From: Enterocola sp045611845
GTDB taxonomy: Bacteria > Bacteroidota > Bacteroidia > Bacteroidales > Paludibacteraceae
Direction of reading: 5' to 3'
NCBI GenBank assembly: GCA_045611845.1
Contig: JAZKXZ010000025.1
Span: 62,001 to 126,000, forward strand
Length of the DNA stretch: 64,000 bases
Part shown: in pieces, positions 1-8,815 of the stretch
How the letters are laid out: each line of letters starts with the position of its first letter
How positions within the stretch are numbered: the stretch's first letter is position 1
The notes under the pieces: model-generated
What the model saw: only the letters and a program-made list of their open reading frames with translations
The model's database searches: none
What the model was told of the DNA's origin: nothing
Program-made: the position numbers and the translations under genes

Positions 1-171
1 AAACGTATGAACGCAGAAAGCGGTGCTTGCGCAGATAAAATGCGTATTGCAAAACGTGCTAAACAACTAGATCTTGACGCTATCCACGATACAGTTCACG
101 AAATGGCAAAGGACGAAGCACGTCATGGTAAAGGTTTTGAAGGTTTATACAAACGTTATTTTGGTAAATAA
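1..171 (+). CDS. Ferritin-like/rubrerythrin-family protein, C-terminal fragment
   Basis: Only the last 56 codons lie in the window, and the reading frame is open from base 1 to a TAA at 169-171. The tail carries a helix with the signature MAKDEARHGKGFEGL, which supplies a Glu and His of the di-iron site in the last helix of the rubrerythrin/NADH-peroxidase branch of ferritin-like proteins. The adjacent rubrerythrin gene, 54 bases downstream on the same strand, supports a role in peroxide or oxygen detoxification in an anaerobe. The N-terminus is missing, so the presence of a rubredoxin domain cannot be judged. Confidence 0.7.
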   Translation, partial: KRMNAESGACADKMRIAKRAKQLDLDAIHDTVHEMAKDEARHGKGFEGLYKRYFGK

Positions 172-225
172 GAAATTTTTCTTATCTTCACAACCTAAAT
201 TACAAACAATTTAAAAATTATTGTC

Positions 226-801
226 ATGAAAAGTATAAAAGGCACAAAAACAGAAAAAAATCTTCTAATTGCTTTTGCAGGTGAAAGCCAAGCTAGAAAC
301 AGATACACATTCTTTGCTAGCGTTGCAAAAAAAGAAGGTTACGAACAAATTTCTGCAAACTTCACAGAAACAGCTGAACAAGAAAAAGAACACGCTAAAA
401 AATTCTTCAAATTCTTGGAAGGTGGCGATTTAGAAATTACTGCAACTTACCCTGCTGGTAAAATCGGTAATACTATCGAAAACCTAAAAGCAGCAGCTGC
501 TGGCGAACACGGTGAATGGGCTATCGACTATCCAGAAATGGCTAACGTGGCAGACGAAGAAGGTTTCCCAGAAATCGCAGAAACATATCGCAGAATTGCT
601 ATCGTAGAAAAAATGCACGAAGACAGATACAATCGCTTCTTACAAAATATTCTAGACGGCAAAGTATTTGTGAAAGACACTGAAGTAACATGGCAATGTC
701 GCAACTGCGGTTACATCCTAGATGGCAAAGAAGCTCCAGAACTTTGCCCAGCATGCCAACACCCAAAAGCATACTTCGAAGTGAAAAAAGAAAATTATTA
801 A
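226..801 (+). CDS. rbr: Rubrerythrin
   Basis: A 191-residue rubrerythrin, the usual family length. It is a cytoplasmic non-haem iron peroxidase that reduces hydrogen peroxide in anaerobes. The N-terminal ferritin-like four-helix domain (about residues 1-140) shows the di-iron ligands in FAGESQARNRY, ETAEQEKEHAKKF and the later EKMHEDRY helix. The C-terminal rubredoxin domain (about 155-185) has the two knuckles CRNCG and CPAC that bind one iron. It follows another ferritin-like gene, and no -7 box was seen in the 54-base gap, so co-transcription is plausible. A strong terminator follows. Arg and Gly codon choice suggests high expression. Confidence 0.97.
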   Translation: MKSIKGTKTEKNLLIAFAGESQARNRYTFFASVAKKEGYEQISANFTETAEQEKEHAKKFFKFLEGGDLEITATYPAGKIGNTIENLKAAAAGEHGEWAIDYPEMANVADEEGFPEIAETYRRIAIVEKMHEDRYNRFLQNILDGKVFVKDTEVTWQCRNCGYILDGKEAPELCPACQHPKAYFEVKKENY

Positions 802-821
802 TCATAATTAACTAATATCCG

Positions 822-858
822 AAAAGAGGCTGACAATACTGTCAGCCTCTTTTTTTTA
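822..858 (+). terminator. Rho-independent terminator after rubrerythrin
   Basis: A 14-bp inverted repeat (arms 822-835 and 840-853; core AGAGGCTGACA / TGTCAGCCTCT) with a four-base loop runs into an eight-T tract. It closes the rubrerythrin operon. Confidence 0.93.
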
Positions 859-917
859 TTTAATACTACGGCATTTTTAATTAATATATTTTAAAGCACT
901 AATAGTAAAATTCTCTA

Positions 918-925
918 TACTTTTG
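918..925 (+). promoter_or_regulatory. Bacteroidetes-type -7 box for the T9SS surface protein gene
   Basis: TACTTTTG matches the Bacteroidetes -7 consensus TAnnTTTG and lies 39 bases before the start codon at 965. No clear -33 TTTG is seen at the expected spacing, so this is a moderate call. Confidence 0.5.
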
Positions 926-964
926 GTTGTATAAAACTTAAATAAAACGTTTGAATTAAAAGTT

Positions 965-3900
965 ATGAAAAGATTTTACTTATTAGTATTAATATATATA
1001 TTTATTAATATTTCAGTGTCTTCTGCCAAGGTTGCAGAAAGGACTATGTTTGTGTGTTCAGGTGAATTGAGAAATTCACAAAGTGTTAAAAAGAGCGAAT
1101 ATCCTTCGCTGGAAGTTTTAAGAGGAGATTCTATAAAATTTACAGCTGTTTGGGATGATTTGTCAAAAATTAATTATTATTATTTGTGGCAAATGTCAAC
1201 TGATGCAGAATCTTGGAGCGTAGTTAATCCTTATAATTTCGAGGATAATGAATATGAAGAAGTAGTACTAGAAGAAGGTGTAAAATATTATAGAGTAGTG
1301 GTTTTAACAGATTATTCTCTTTATTTCCAGTATGATAATATAGAAGACTGTGAAGATTGCAAGATTTCTGATATAGTAGAGGTGATTACTAAGTCTTTAG
1401 ATTTAACCTACGAAGTATTAAATCCAGAACCTTGTTTGGTGACAGAAACATTAAATCTAAGATTTTATGTGAAAAATCCATTGTCTAGAGCAGTAGAGAA
1501 TGTAAAAGTAAATTTTGAAGTTCTTTCTGTTGAGGCATTACGTATTTCTGCCCTAGAAGACTCTAGTAATTTTAATGATTCTATATTGCAATGGAATGTG
1601 GGAACATTGTTGGCAGACGAAACAAAAACAATTGATATAGCTGTGAAGTCTCCTATGTTTTACTTCTCTTTAGGAGTGTATGTATCTACTGTTGAAAGTT
1701 TGCGTTGGCGAGATTATGAATATGCTTCCACAAAGGTGTATGTAGAGGAAATGTTTAGAGAATATATAGGCGACAGTTATAGTTTTTATACGGCTGAGGT
1801 TTGTGGGTCTTTGACGCCAAATATTGTGGATATTGCAACGTGTTGTGGCATAACAAGTAGTGATATTAGATTTTATGAGGATGAAGAGAGACAGAAGGAA
1901 GCCATAAGCATAGATACTTCTATACCTACACCAAAAGAAGGTAAGACATATTATATTGTAGGGGTTGACAAAAGTGGTTGTGAAAGCAAAATGACAGACT
2001 TTAAATTAATAGTAAGGGAAGCCCCAAAGATTGTGAAAGCAGAACCAGAAGATACTATTTTATGCAATATAGATGGAGAGATGGTAGATAGAGCAACTAT
2101 AAACTATAAAATAGAAGGAGGAATTCCTCCATATACCATATATTATTCAAGTTATGATATAAACAATCCAGACTATTCTATCGACAATTTTGTAACAGTA
2201 CAGTCTGCAGAAGGTAGTTTTGATGTATTTCCACTTATGTCGTCTGAATATAAAATTACATCAATATTTTCCCATGACCATTGTTGGACAGACCAAGATG
2301 TGGCGCCATTTAGAATCTATATGCCACGTTCTCATAAATGTTATGTTAGCACTTTACTCGATTATAAATTGGTTGGAGAAGACTACAAAGTGTCTTTTGA
2401 TGATATAGATGGAGAATTTGATACGTATCAATGGCAAGTGTCGTACGACAATGGAAATACATTTGAAGATTTAATAGATACAGTAAATCCAGAAGTAGAT
2501 ACTATTAATGTGGTCTCTGGTGCTCAAACTTCTGAGCTTACAATATCAAATTTAGATGCGATGCAGGATGTTGCTAGATATAGAGTGAAACTCTCAAATA
2601 GTAGTATTCCATGTATAGTTAATTATTCTAGTTCTTCTATGCTGAGAATGTATAATTACTCTATGTTAGCGCTTAATATATTTTCTGAAGATGTATCTGA
2701 AGAATATATTTGTGAAAATGAGAAGGTAGAATTAAGATGTGATATATTTAATGGTGAAGCGAAAGTCTATGAAGATATGGAGATAAAATTGGATTTCTCT
2801 GTCCCACTAGAAGACTTAGTAGTAATCCCAAGTAATGGGACCTACGATTATGAGACTAGTATATGGTCTATTGATACATTGGGAATAGGACGTCATGAAG
2901 ATATATCAATATCATTTAATGCTACAGAAGATGTTATTATAAGATTTAATTGTGGTAGTGATAGTATATCAGCCAGTTTTAATATCTTGGGCACTCCTGT
3001 TATAGGAACACTACAAACTCCAGAACCAGTTTGTGAAGGTGCAAACCTATGTGCTATAGTGCCAGATATTCAAGAAGGGTATGATGTAACTGACGTAATT
3101 TGGCATTTAGATGATAAATTAATAGATTTAGGTGCTGTTTTATTTAAAGAGAATAATGGTTCTGAATTGCAATGCGAGGTGGTGAATAAGTGTGGCTCTA
3201 CAATGTCAAACAAAGTGCAAATAGAAGTAAAAGGAGCGCCTGAGATAGGAAGGTTAAATGAAGGCATATACTCAGTATGCGAGGGAGAAGTTTTAAATCT
3301 TACTGCTCCTACAATTGAAACATATGGGAATACGGATATAAAAGGGAGATGGGTTTTAAATGGTGAGACATATACAGAAGGAACTCCAATTTATAAGATA
3401 AATGATAAATATTATGAACTTCGTTATGAAGTAGAAGGCGAGTGTGGTGGCGTAATTAAAAGTCCATGGGACTATTATTTTGTTGTGCTTGAAGATATAA
3501 AATTGGGGGAACTAAAAACTCCAGAACCTATTTGTGATCAATCTCTTTTTGTTCCGAGTGCTCCAATAATATCTTTAAAAGGAACAAATTTTATATCTGA
3601 GAGGTGGGTGTTGGATGGCGAGGAATATGATGGTGATATTATTACACACGAGAAAAATGGGAAAAAACTTTATTATGAAGTTACTCAATCTTGTAATGGC
3701 AAAGAAAGTGTTGTAAGATCAAATGAGGTTGAACTTACTGTAATACCTCCAATAGAAATTCCTGATATTCCTGAAGTGTATGAATATGAAGAAGGAAAGG
3801 CTTTGAATTTGCCAAATCCTATAGTTGAATATTCTATTGAGCCAAATGATGTTATTAAATATAATTCTAAATGGACTTTGTTTGATGAAGATGAGTCGGT

Positions 3901-4345
3901 CGTGGTAGAAGATTATAAGGGACAGCCAATTTATGATGGTGAAATGATAAAACAAGCAAGATATGATGTAAAATCTATGGTATACTTGTCTCCAGAAGTT
4001 CAATACACGTGTGAACATATGTATTCTAATGCAGCGAAACTTATCCCAGAAGTGGCAACTGCATTAGAAGTTGTAATGGCAGACGAAGACGAAACAGTTT
4101 GGGCTACAGCTATTACTCCATATAACCAAAATGGGTTGAATGATACGTTTGCAGAAGGTATGCATGTGAAGGTTTTTAATAGTCGTTTGCAACAAATATT
4201 TGAAGGCGACAATGGTTGGGATGGCACTGCAAATATGGGTTCTCGTGGTGTAGGAGCGATACAACCTCCAGGTATTTATTACTATTCTGTTGTCTTGCCA
4301 AGCGGAGAAAAGAAGCTCGGATTGATAGAAATTGTTAGAATGTAA
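965..4345 (+). CDS. Large secreted surface protein with T9SS type B (gliding-motility-like) C-terminal sorting domain
   Basis: A protein of 1126 residues. An N-terminal signal peptide (Lys-Arg, then a hydrophobic stretch ending near SSA, residues 1-21) targets it to the periplasm. The last 80 or so residues, beginning with TAITPYNQNGLNDTF and ending in GIYYYSVVLPSG...KLGLIEIVRM, match the CHU_C/gliding-motility-associated C-terminal family, the type B sorting signal of the type IX secretion system. The middle holds repeated beta-rich, Ig-like modules with paired cysteines. One stretch near residues 150-235 (LNLRFYVKNPLSRAVENVKV) resembles DUF11-type repeats. It stands alone between a terminator and the sdh promoter. 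The function of the passenger is unknown; adhesion is only a guess. No PorU/PorV-type secretion genes are in this window. Confidence 0.85.
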   Translation: MKRFYLLVLIYIFINISVSSAKVAERTMFVCSGELRNSQSVKKSEYPSLEVLRGDSIKFTAVWDDLSKINYYYLWQMSTDAESWSVVNPYNFEDNEYEEVVLEEGVKYYRVVVLTDYSLYFQYDNIEDCEDCKISDIVEVITKSLDLTYEVLNPEPCLVTETLNLRFYVKNPLSRAVENVKVNFEVLSVEALRISALEDSSNFNDSILQWNVGTLLADETKTIDIAVKSPMFYFSLGVYVSTVESLRWRDYEYASTKVYVEEMFREYIGDSYSFYTAEVCGSLTPNIVDIATCCGITSSDIRFYEDEERQKEAISIDTSIPTPKEGKTYYIVGVDKSGCESKMTDFKLIVREAPKIVKAEPEDTILCNIDGEMVDRATINYKIEGGIPPYTIYYSSYDINNPDYSIDNFVTVQSAEGSFDVFPLMSSEYKITSIFSHDHCWTDQDVAPFRIYMPRSHKCYVSTLLDYKLVGEDYKVSFDDIDGEFDTYQWQVSYDNGNTFEDLIDTVNPEVDTINVVSGAQTSELTISNLDAMQDVARYRVKLSNSSIPCIVNYSSSSMLRMYNYSMLALNIFSEDVSEEYICENEKVELRCDIFNGEAKVYEDMEIKLDFSVPLEDLVVIPSNGTYDYETSIWSIDTLGIGRHEDISISFNATEDVIIRFNCGSDSISASFNILGTPVIGTLQTPEPVCEGANLCAIVPDIQEGYDVTDVIWHLDDKLIDLGAVLFKENNGSELQCEVVNKCGSTMSNKVQIEVKGAPEIGRLNEGIYSVCEGEVLNLTAPTIETYGNTDIKGRWVLNGETYTEGTPIYKINDKYYELRYEVEGECGGVIKSPWDYYFVVLEDIKLGELKTPEPICDQSLFVPSAPIISLKGTNFISERWVLDGEEYDGDIITHEKNGKKLYYEVTQSCNGKESVVRSNEVELTVIPPIEIPDIPEVYEYEEGKALNLPNPIVEYSIEPNDVIKYNSKWTLFDEDESVVVEDYKGQPIYDGEMIKQARYDVKSMVYLSPEVQYTCEHMYSNAAKLIPEVATALEVVMADEDETVWATAITPYNQNGLNDTFAEGMHVKVFNSRLQQIFEGDNGWDGTANMGSRGVGAIQPPGIYYYSVVLPSGEKKLGLIEIVRM

Positions 4346-4354
4346 ACTTGTGTC

Positions 4355-4385
4355 TTGTTTTTTTGCTTTTTTTACACTATTTTTG
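4355..4385 (+). promoter_or_regulatory. Promoter of sdhCAB operon
   Basis: TTG at 4355-4357 and TATTTTTG at 4378-4385 are separated by 20 bases, matching the Bacteroidetes -33/-7 layout. It lies 51 bases upstream of sdhC. Confidence 0.6.
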
Positions 4386-4436
4386 TAAGGTTTTTTAGTA
4401 TAATTTCAATTTATTTATAAATAAACAAAAAAAATT

Positions 4437-5123
4437 ATGTGGTTAATTAACTCTTCAGTGGGAAGAAAAGTCGTGATGAGTATCACGGGTGCTTCTTTAG
4501 TGTTGTTCTTACTTTTCCATGCTTCTATGAACTTAGTAGCAATTATTTCAGAAGAAGGATACAACATGATTTGTGAGTTTTTAGGTGCAAACTGGTATGC
4601 TCTTGTAGCTACTGCTGGTCTTGCAGGTTTAGTGGTGGCGCATATTCTATTTGCGTTTTACCTTACTGTACAAAATTATCGTGCACGTGGTAGTGAGCGC
4701 TATGCTGTATCAGCAAACCAAAAAGACGTATCTTGGGCTTCTAAAAACATGTTAGTTCTTGGTATCATCGTTGTTTTAGGTATTGGTTTACACCTATTCA
4801 ACTTCTGGTACAAAATGCAATTTGCAGAAATCCTTCACATGGCAGGTGTAGCTGACGTAGACGTGGCTAAAGCAACTGACGGTGTTTACTGGATTAAAGA
4901 AACATTTGCAAATCCATTCTACTTTGGTGGTTATATTGTATGGCTAGCTGCTATCTGGTTCCACTTAACACACGGTATTTGGTCTGCAATGCATTCTTTA
5001 GGTTTAAACAACAATGTTTGGATGAAACGCATCAAATGCATCTCTGGTATCCTTTCAACTCTTGTAGTTTTAATGTTTGCTGTAGTTGCAGTTTACTACT
5101 TCGCAATGAGTCTATGTGCATAA
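4437..5123 (+). CDS. sdhC: Succinate dehydrogenase/fumarate reductase cytochrome b subunit
   Basis: A 228-residue integral membrane protein with five hydrophobic segments, matching the Bacteroides-type cytochrome b558 family (single large subunit carrying haem and the menaquinone site). It starts WLINSSVGRKVVMSITGASL, and histidines in membrane segments (LLFHASMNL, VAHILFAFYL, GIGLHLFNFW, WFHLTHGIWSAMHSLG) are the expected haem ligands. It is the first gene of sdhCAB and anchors the flavoprotein and iron-sulfur subunits to the inner membrane. In fermenting Bacteroidales this complex mainly reduces fumarate to succinate. The next gene begins 31 bases downstream. Confidence 0.93.
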   Translation: MWLINSSVGRKVVMSITGASLVLFLLFHASMNLVAIISEEGYNMICEFLGANWYALVATAGLAGLVVAHILFAFYLTVQNYRARGSERYAVSANQKDVSWASKNMLVLGIIVVLGIGLHLFNFWYKMQFAEILHMAGVADVDVAKATDGVYWIKETFANPFYFGGYIVWLAAIWFHLTHGIWSAMHSLGLNNNVWMKRIKCISGILSTLVVLMFAVVAVYYFAMSLCA

Positions 5124-5154
5124 TTTAATTTGAATAATAATAAAAACTAAATAT

Positions 5155-7206
5155 ATGGCTAAAACAAAAAAAGACAGCATCGTTGAAAAAGCTGTAGAAA
5201 CTGCAAAAGAAGTAGTTGAAACAGTTAAAGAAACAGTGAAAGAAGCTGTTAAAGAAATGGTTGACGAAACCATCGATGCTAAAATTCCAGAAGGTCCTTT
5301 AGCTGAAAAATGGACTAACTATAAAGCTCACCAAAAATTAGTGAACCCAGCAAACAAACGTAAACTAGACGTTATCGTTGTTGGTACAGGTCTTGCAGGT
5401 GCATCTGCAGCTGCTTCACTAGCAGAAATGGGCTTCAACGTACTTAACTTCTGTATTCAAGACTCTCCTCGTCGTGCTCACTCTATTGCAGCACAAGGTG
5501 GTATCAACGCTGCTAAAAACTACCAAAACGACGGTGACTCTGTATATCGTTTATTCTATGATACTATCAAAGGTGGTGACTACCGTGCTCGTGAAGCTAA
5601 CGTTTACCGTCTTGCAGAAGTATCAAACAATATTATCGACCAATGTGTGGCTCAAGGTGTTCCATTTGCACGTGAATACGGCGGCTTACTAGACAACCGT
5701 TCTTTCGGTGGTGCTCAAGTATCTCGTACATTCTACGCTAAAGGTCAAACAGGTCAACAACTTCTTTTAGGTGCATATTCAGCACTTAGCCGTCAAATCG
5801 GTAAAGGTAAAGTGAAAATGTACTCTCGTTACGAAATGTTAGACGTAGTAGTAATCGACGGCCGTGCTCGTGGTATTATTGCTCGTAACTTAGTAACAGG
5901 TCGCATCGAACGTTTCTTCGCTCACGCAGTAGTTGTAGGTACAGGTGGTTACGGTAACGCATTCTTCCTATCTACAAACGCTATGGCAAGTAACGGTTCT
6001 GCTGCTATGCAAATGTATCGTAAAGGTGCATATTTCTCAAACCCATGTTATGCACAAATTCACCCTACCTGTATCCCAGTACACGGTGCATTCCAATCTA
6101 AACTTACCCTTATGTCTGAATCACTTCGTAACGATGGTCGTATTTGGGTTCCTAAAAAATTGGAAGACGCAAAAGCACTTCAAGCTGGTAAACTAAAAGG
6201 TCGTGACATTCCAGAACAAGACCGTGACTACTATCTAGAACGTCGTTACCCAGCATTCGGTAACCTTGTTCCTCGTGACGTGGCTTCTCGTGCTGCTAAA
6301 GAACGTTGCGACGCTGGTTATGGTGTTAACTCTACCGGTCTTGCTGTATTCCTAGACTTCTCTGACGCTATCAAACGTTTAGGTAAAGACGTAGTAGAAG
6401 CTAAATATGGTAACTTATTCCAAATGTACGAAAAAATCGTAGACGAAAATCCATACGAAGATCCAATGATGATTTTCCCTGCTATCCACTATACTATGGG
6501 TGGTGTTTGGGTTGACTACGAACTACAAACTTCAGTTAAAGGTCTATTCTGTATTGGTGAAGCAAACTTCTCAGACCACGGTGCAAACCGTCTAGGTGCT
6601 TCTGCTCTAATGCAAGGTCTTGCTGACGGTTATTTCGTGCTTCCTTATACAATCCAAAACTACTTAGCAGACCAAATCTCTGTTCCTCGCATGAGCACAG
6701 ACCTTCCTGAATTTGCTGAAGCAGAAAAAGCTATCCAAGATAAGATTGCAAAACTTATGTCTATTCAAGGTAAACGTTCTGTTGATAGCATTCACCGTGA
6801 ACTTGGTCTTATTATGTGGGACTTCGTAGGCATGGGTCGTACAAAAGAAGGTCTTGAAACTGCTTTAGTGAAAATTAAAGAAGTTAAGAAAGAATTCTGG
6901 AGCAACGTATTTATCCCTGGTAAAGCAGACGACTTAAATAACGAACTAGAAAAAGCTATTCGTTTAGCAGACTTTATAGAAATAGGTGAACTTATGGCTC
7001 GCGACGCATTAATGCGTGAAGAATCTTGCGGTGGTCACTTCCGTGAAGAATATCAAACACCAGAAGGTGAAGCACTTCGTCAAGACGACAAGTTCTCATT
7101 CGCATCTTGCTGGAAATATATGGGCGAAGACCAAGAACCTAAACTATTAAAAGAAAAATTAGATTACGAATTTATCAAACGTCAAACTAGAAACTATAAA
7201 TCATAA
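5155..7206 (+). CDS. sdhA: Succinate dehydrogenase/fumarate reductase flavoprotein subunit with unusual N-terminal helical extension
   Basis: A 683-residue flavoprotein that interconverts fumarate and succinate. The FAD-binding Rossmann motif VVGTGLAG is at about residues 75-82. The His that carries covalent FAD lies in RRAHSIAAQGG (about residue 109), and the active-site regions HPTC and NRLGASALMQ are present. From IPEGPLAEKW (about residue 44) the sequence is the ordinary Bacteroides-type subunit. Residues 1-43 are extra: a Lys/Glu/Val repeat (EKAVETAKEVVETVKETVKE) predicted to form an amphipathic helix, which I do not recall from Bacteroides homologues. Arg is almost always CGT, suggesting very high expression. 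sdhB follows after six bases. Confidence 0.96.
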   Translation: MAKTKKDSIVEKAVETAKEVVETVKETVKEAVKEMVDETIDAKIPEGPLAEKWTNYKAHQKLVNPANKRKLDVIVVGTGLAGASAAASLAEMGFNVLNFCIQDSPRRAHSIAAQGGINAAKNYQNDGDSVYRLFYDTIKGGDYRAREANVYRLAEVSNNIIDQCVAQGVPFAREYGGLLDNRSFGGAQVSRTFYAKGQTGQQLLLGAYSALSRQIGKGKVKMYSRYEMLDVVVIDGRARGIIARNLVTGRIERFFAHAVVVGTGGYGNAFFLSTNAMASNGSAAMQMYRKGAYFSNPCYAQIHPTCIPVHGAFQSKLTLMSESLRNDGRIWVPKKLEDAKALQAGKLKGRDIPEQDRDYYLERRYPAFGNLVPRDVASRAAKERCDAGYGVNSTGLAVFLDFSDAIKRLGKDVVEAKYGNLFQMYEKIVDENPYEDPMMIFPAIHYTMGGVWVDYELQTSVKGLFCIGEANFSDHGANRLGASALMQGLADGYFVLPYTIQNYLADQISVPRMSTDLPEFAEAEKAIQDKIAKLMSIQGKRSVDSIHRELGLIMWDFVGMGRTKEGLETALVKIKEVKKEFWSNVFIPGKADDLNNELEKAIRLADFIEIGELMARDALMREESCGGHFREEYQTPEGEALRQDDKFSFASCWKYMGEDQEPKLLKEKLDYEFIKRQTRNYKS

Positions 7207-7212
7207 GGAGCC

Positions 7213-7968
7213 ATGGAGAAATCAATTAATATTAAACTAAGAGTATGGCGTCAAGCTGGCCCTAAAGCAAAAGGCGGTTTTGAAACTTACGAACTAAAAA
7301 ACATTTCTACAGATAGCTCTTTCCTAGAAATGTTAGACGTGCTTAACGAACAGCTAATTAGCGAACGTAAAGAACCTATCCACTTCGACCACGACTGTCG
7401 TGAAGGTATTTGCGGTATGTGTTCTCTATACATCAATGGTCACCCACACGGACCAGACAGTGCTATCACTACTTGCCAACTTCACATGCGTAAGTTTAAT
7501 GATGGTGAAACTATCACTGTGGAACCATGGCGTTCAAATGCATTCCCTGTAATTAAAGACTTAACTGTAAACAGAAATGCATACGACCAAATTATCCAAG
7601 CAGGTGGTTTCGTATCTGTAAACACTGGTGGTGTACCTGACGCTAACGCAATTCCAATTCCTAAAAAAGATGCTGACGAAGCTATGGACGCAGCTTCTTG
7701 TATTGGTTGCGGTGCTTGTGCAGCAGCTTGTAAAAACGGTTCAGCAATGTTATTCGTAGCTGCTAAAGTAAGCCAACTTGCTCTTCTTCCACAAGGTAGA
7801 GTAGAAGCTGCAGCTCGCGCTAAAGCTATGGTTGCTAAAATGGACGAACTAGGTTTCGGTAACTGTACCAACACTGGTGCTTGTGCTGCTGAATGTCCTA
7901 AGAGCGTTTCTCTATCAAACATCGCTCGTTTAAACAGAGAGTTCATTTGCGCTAAAATGAAAGACTAA
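7213..7968 (+). CDS. sdhB: Succinate dehydrogenase/fumarate reductase iron-sulfur subunit
   Basis: A 251-residue electron-transfer subunit linking the flavoprotein to the membrane quinone site. The N-terminal plant-type ferredoxin domain has the [2Fe-2S] motif CREGICGMC plus a later Cys. The C-terminal half has CIGCGACAAAC for [4Fe-4S] and CTNTGACAAECP for the remaining clusters. AAGGAG lies just before the ATG, one of the few Shine-Dalgarno-like sites in the window, probably favouring strong translation. It is the last gene of sdhCAB and is followed by a structured repeat and a terminator. Confidence 0.96.
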   Translation: MEKSINIKLRVWRQAGPKAKGGFETYELKNISTDSSFLEMLDVLNEQLISERKEPIHFDHDCREGICGMCSLYINGHPHGPDSAITTCQLHMRKFNDGETITVEPWRSNAFPVIKDLTVNRNAYDQIIQAGGFVSVNTGGVPDANAIPIPKKDADEAMDAASCIGCGACAAACKNGSAMLFVAAKVSQLALLPQGRVEAAARAKAMVAKMDELGFGNCTNTGACAAECPKSVSLSNIARLNREFICAKMKD

Positions 7969-7971
7969 AAC

Positions 7972-8068
7972 GATTTTAAAAGGTGCTTTTTACGTTGCAC
8001 TTGTCTTCGAAATCCTCACTTACCTCTAGTAAGCTCCGGTTTCTCAGACTGCGTGACGCCTTAAAATC
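7972..8068 (-). repeat. Dispersed structured repeat, copy A
   Basis: A roughly 97-bp element bounded by imperfect inverted repeats (GATTTTAAAAGG... at the left, CCTTAAAATC at the right). Its 35-bp core (8007-8041, read on the minus strand) starts AACCGGAGCTTAC and ends GAGGATTTCGA. It contains a CTTAC/GTAAG stem with a five-base loop. The core matches copy B (28888-28922, plus strand) at 31 of 35 positions, and the stem differs by one compensatory pair. It sits between sdhB and the operon terminator. Confidence 0.7.
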
Positions 8069-8097
8069 CCTCTTTTAAAATACATTTTATAATTTAT

Positions 8098-8127
8098 GAG
8101 GCTGGGTCTTTGATTCAGCCTCTTTTT
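8098..8127 (+). terminator. Rho-independent terminator of the sdhCAB operon
   Basis: An 11-bp stem (GAGGCTGGGTC / GATTCAGCCTC with two G-U pairs) with a three-base loop is followed by five T. It ends only 13 bases before the next gene, so that lipoprotein gene could depend partly on read-through. Confidence 0.85.
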
Positions 8128-8140
8128 AAAATAATGATTT

Positions 8141-8719
8141 ATGAAAAAGATTTTATTATCAATTGTAGCAGGTTTAGCATTAGTTTCTTGTGGCTCAATG
8201 CAGCCTACAACAAACAACTCTGCAGCAACACCTGCTCCTGCTCCTGCTCAAACAACTACAGCCACTCCTTCTGCTTCTCAAGTAGAATCTAATGTAAAAG
8301 ACGCTATTAACAGCGCAGTAGCAACAAACAACTCGGCAAGTTTCCTTGCTGGTAGCCAATCTGGTGTAGCTTTAAAAGCACTTTACAACCAATATAAATT
8401 GGATGGCAAACTAGATTTATCAAACCTAAGCAACGTTGCAAATATCCTAAATGTAGCTGCTCAAGCACAACAAATTAAAAATGCAGAAAAAGGTTCTGTA
8501 AACTATACCGATTTCTCAAAAGGTCTAGTTGAAGGTGCTACAGGTCTTATTAGCGATATCAATGCTGACGCAGTAGTAGACGGATTGAAACAAGCAGTGT
8601 CTAGCAAAGTAGATACCGAAAAAGTAGATGAAGTATCAGACAAAGCTCAAACAGCTGCAACCAACATTTCACAAACTGCAACCTCTATCATGGAAGTTAT
8701 CAAACTATTCCAAAAATAA
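8141..8719 (+). CDS. Small predicted lipoprotein of unknown function
   Basis: A protein of 192 residues. Residues 1-17 form a lipoprotein signal peptide with lipobox LVSC, so it is probably lipid-anchored. A Thr/Ala/Pro-rich linker (about residues 20-45) leads to an alpha-helical, Ala/Lys/Val-rich domain (about 46-192) with no motif I recognise. It begins 13 bases after the sdh terminator with no obvious -7 box, and it ends at its own terminator. Function not assignable; the overall pattern resembles small helical lipoproteins common in Bacteroidales. Confidence 0.8.
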   Translation: MKKILLSIVAGLALVSCGSMQPTTNNSAATPAPAPAQTTTATPSASQVESNVKDAINSAVATNNSASFLAGSQSGVALKALYNQYKLDGKLDLSNLSNVANILNVAAQAQQIKNAEKGSVNYTDFSKGLVEGATGLISDINADAVVDGLKQAVSSKVDTEKVDEVSDKAQTAATNISQTATSIMEVIKLFQK

Positions 8720-8739
8720 TAGATAAGGGCAACCACAAC

Positions 8740-8778
8740 AAAAAACCGAGGCATTCCTTAGTGAAGTCTCGGTTTTTT
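8740..8778 (+). terminator. Rho-independent terminator after lipoprotein gene
   Basis: AAAAAACCGAG (8740-8750) pairs with CTCGGTTTTTT (8768-8778), with a 17-base loop and a T-rich 3' side. Confidence 0.85.
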
Positions 8779-8780
8779 GT

Positions 8781-8788
8781 TATCTTTG
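8781..8788 (+). promoter_or_regulatory. -7 box for yicC-gmk-nadD
   Basis: TATCTTTG, a perfect match to TAnnTTTG, directly after the terminator and 27 bases before the yicC start. Confidence 0.65.
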
Positions 8789-8815
8789 TAAACGTTTTAA
8801 AAAAAAGAAGATATT

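Noticed and set aside
7482..7946. Minus-strand 154-codon frame inside sdhB
   Set aside because: Fully within a well-supported gene on the other strand, with no promoter or homology pattern.
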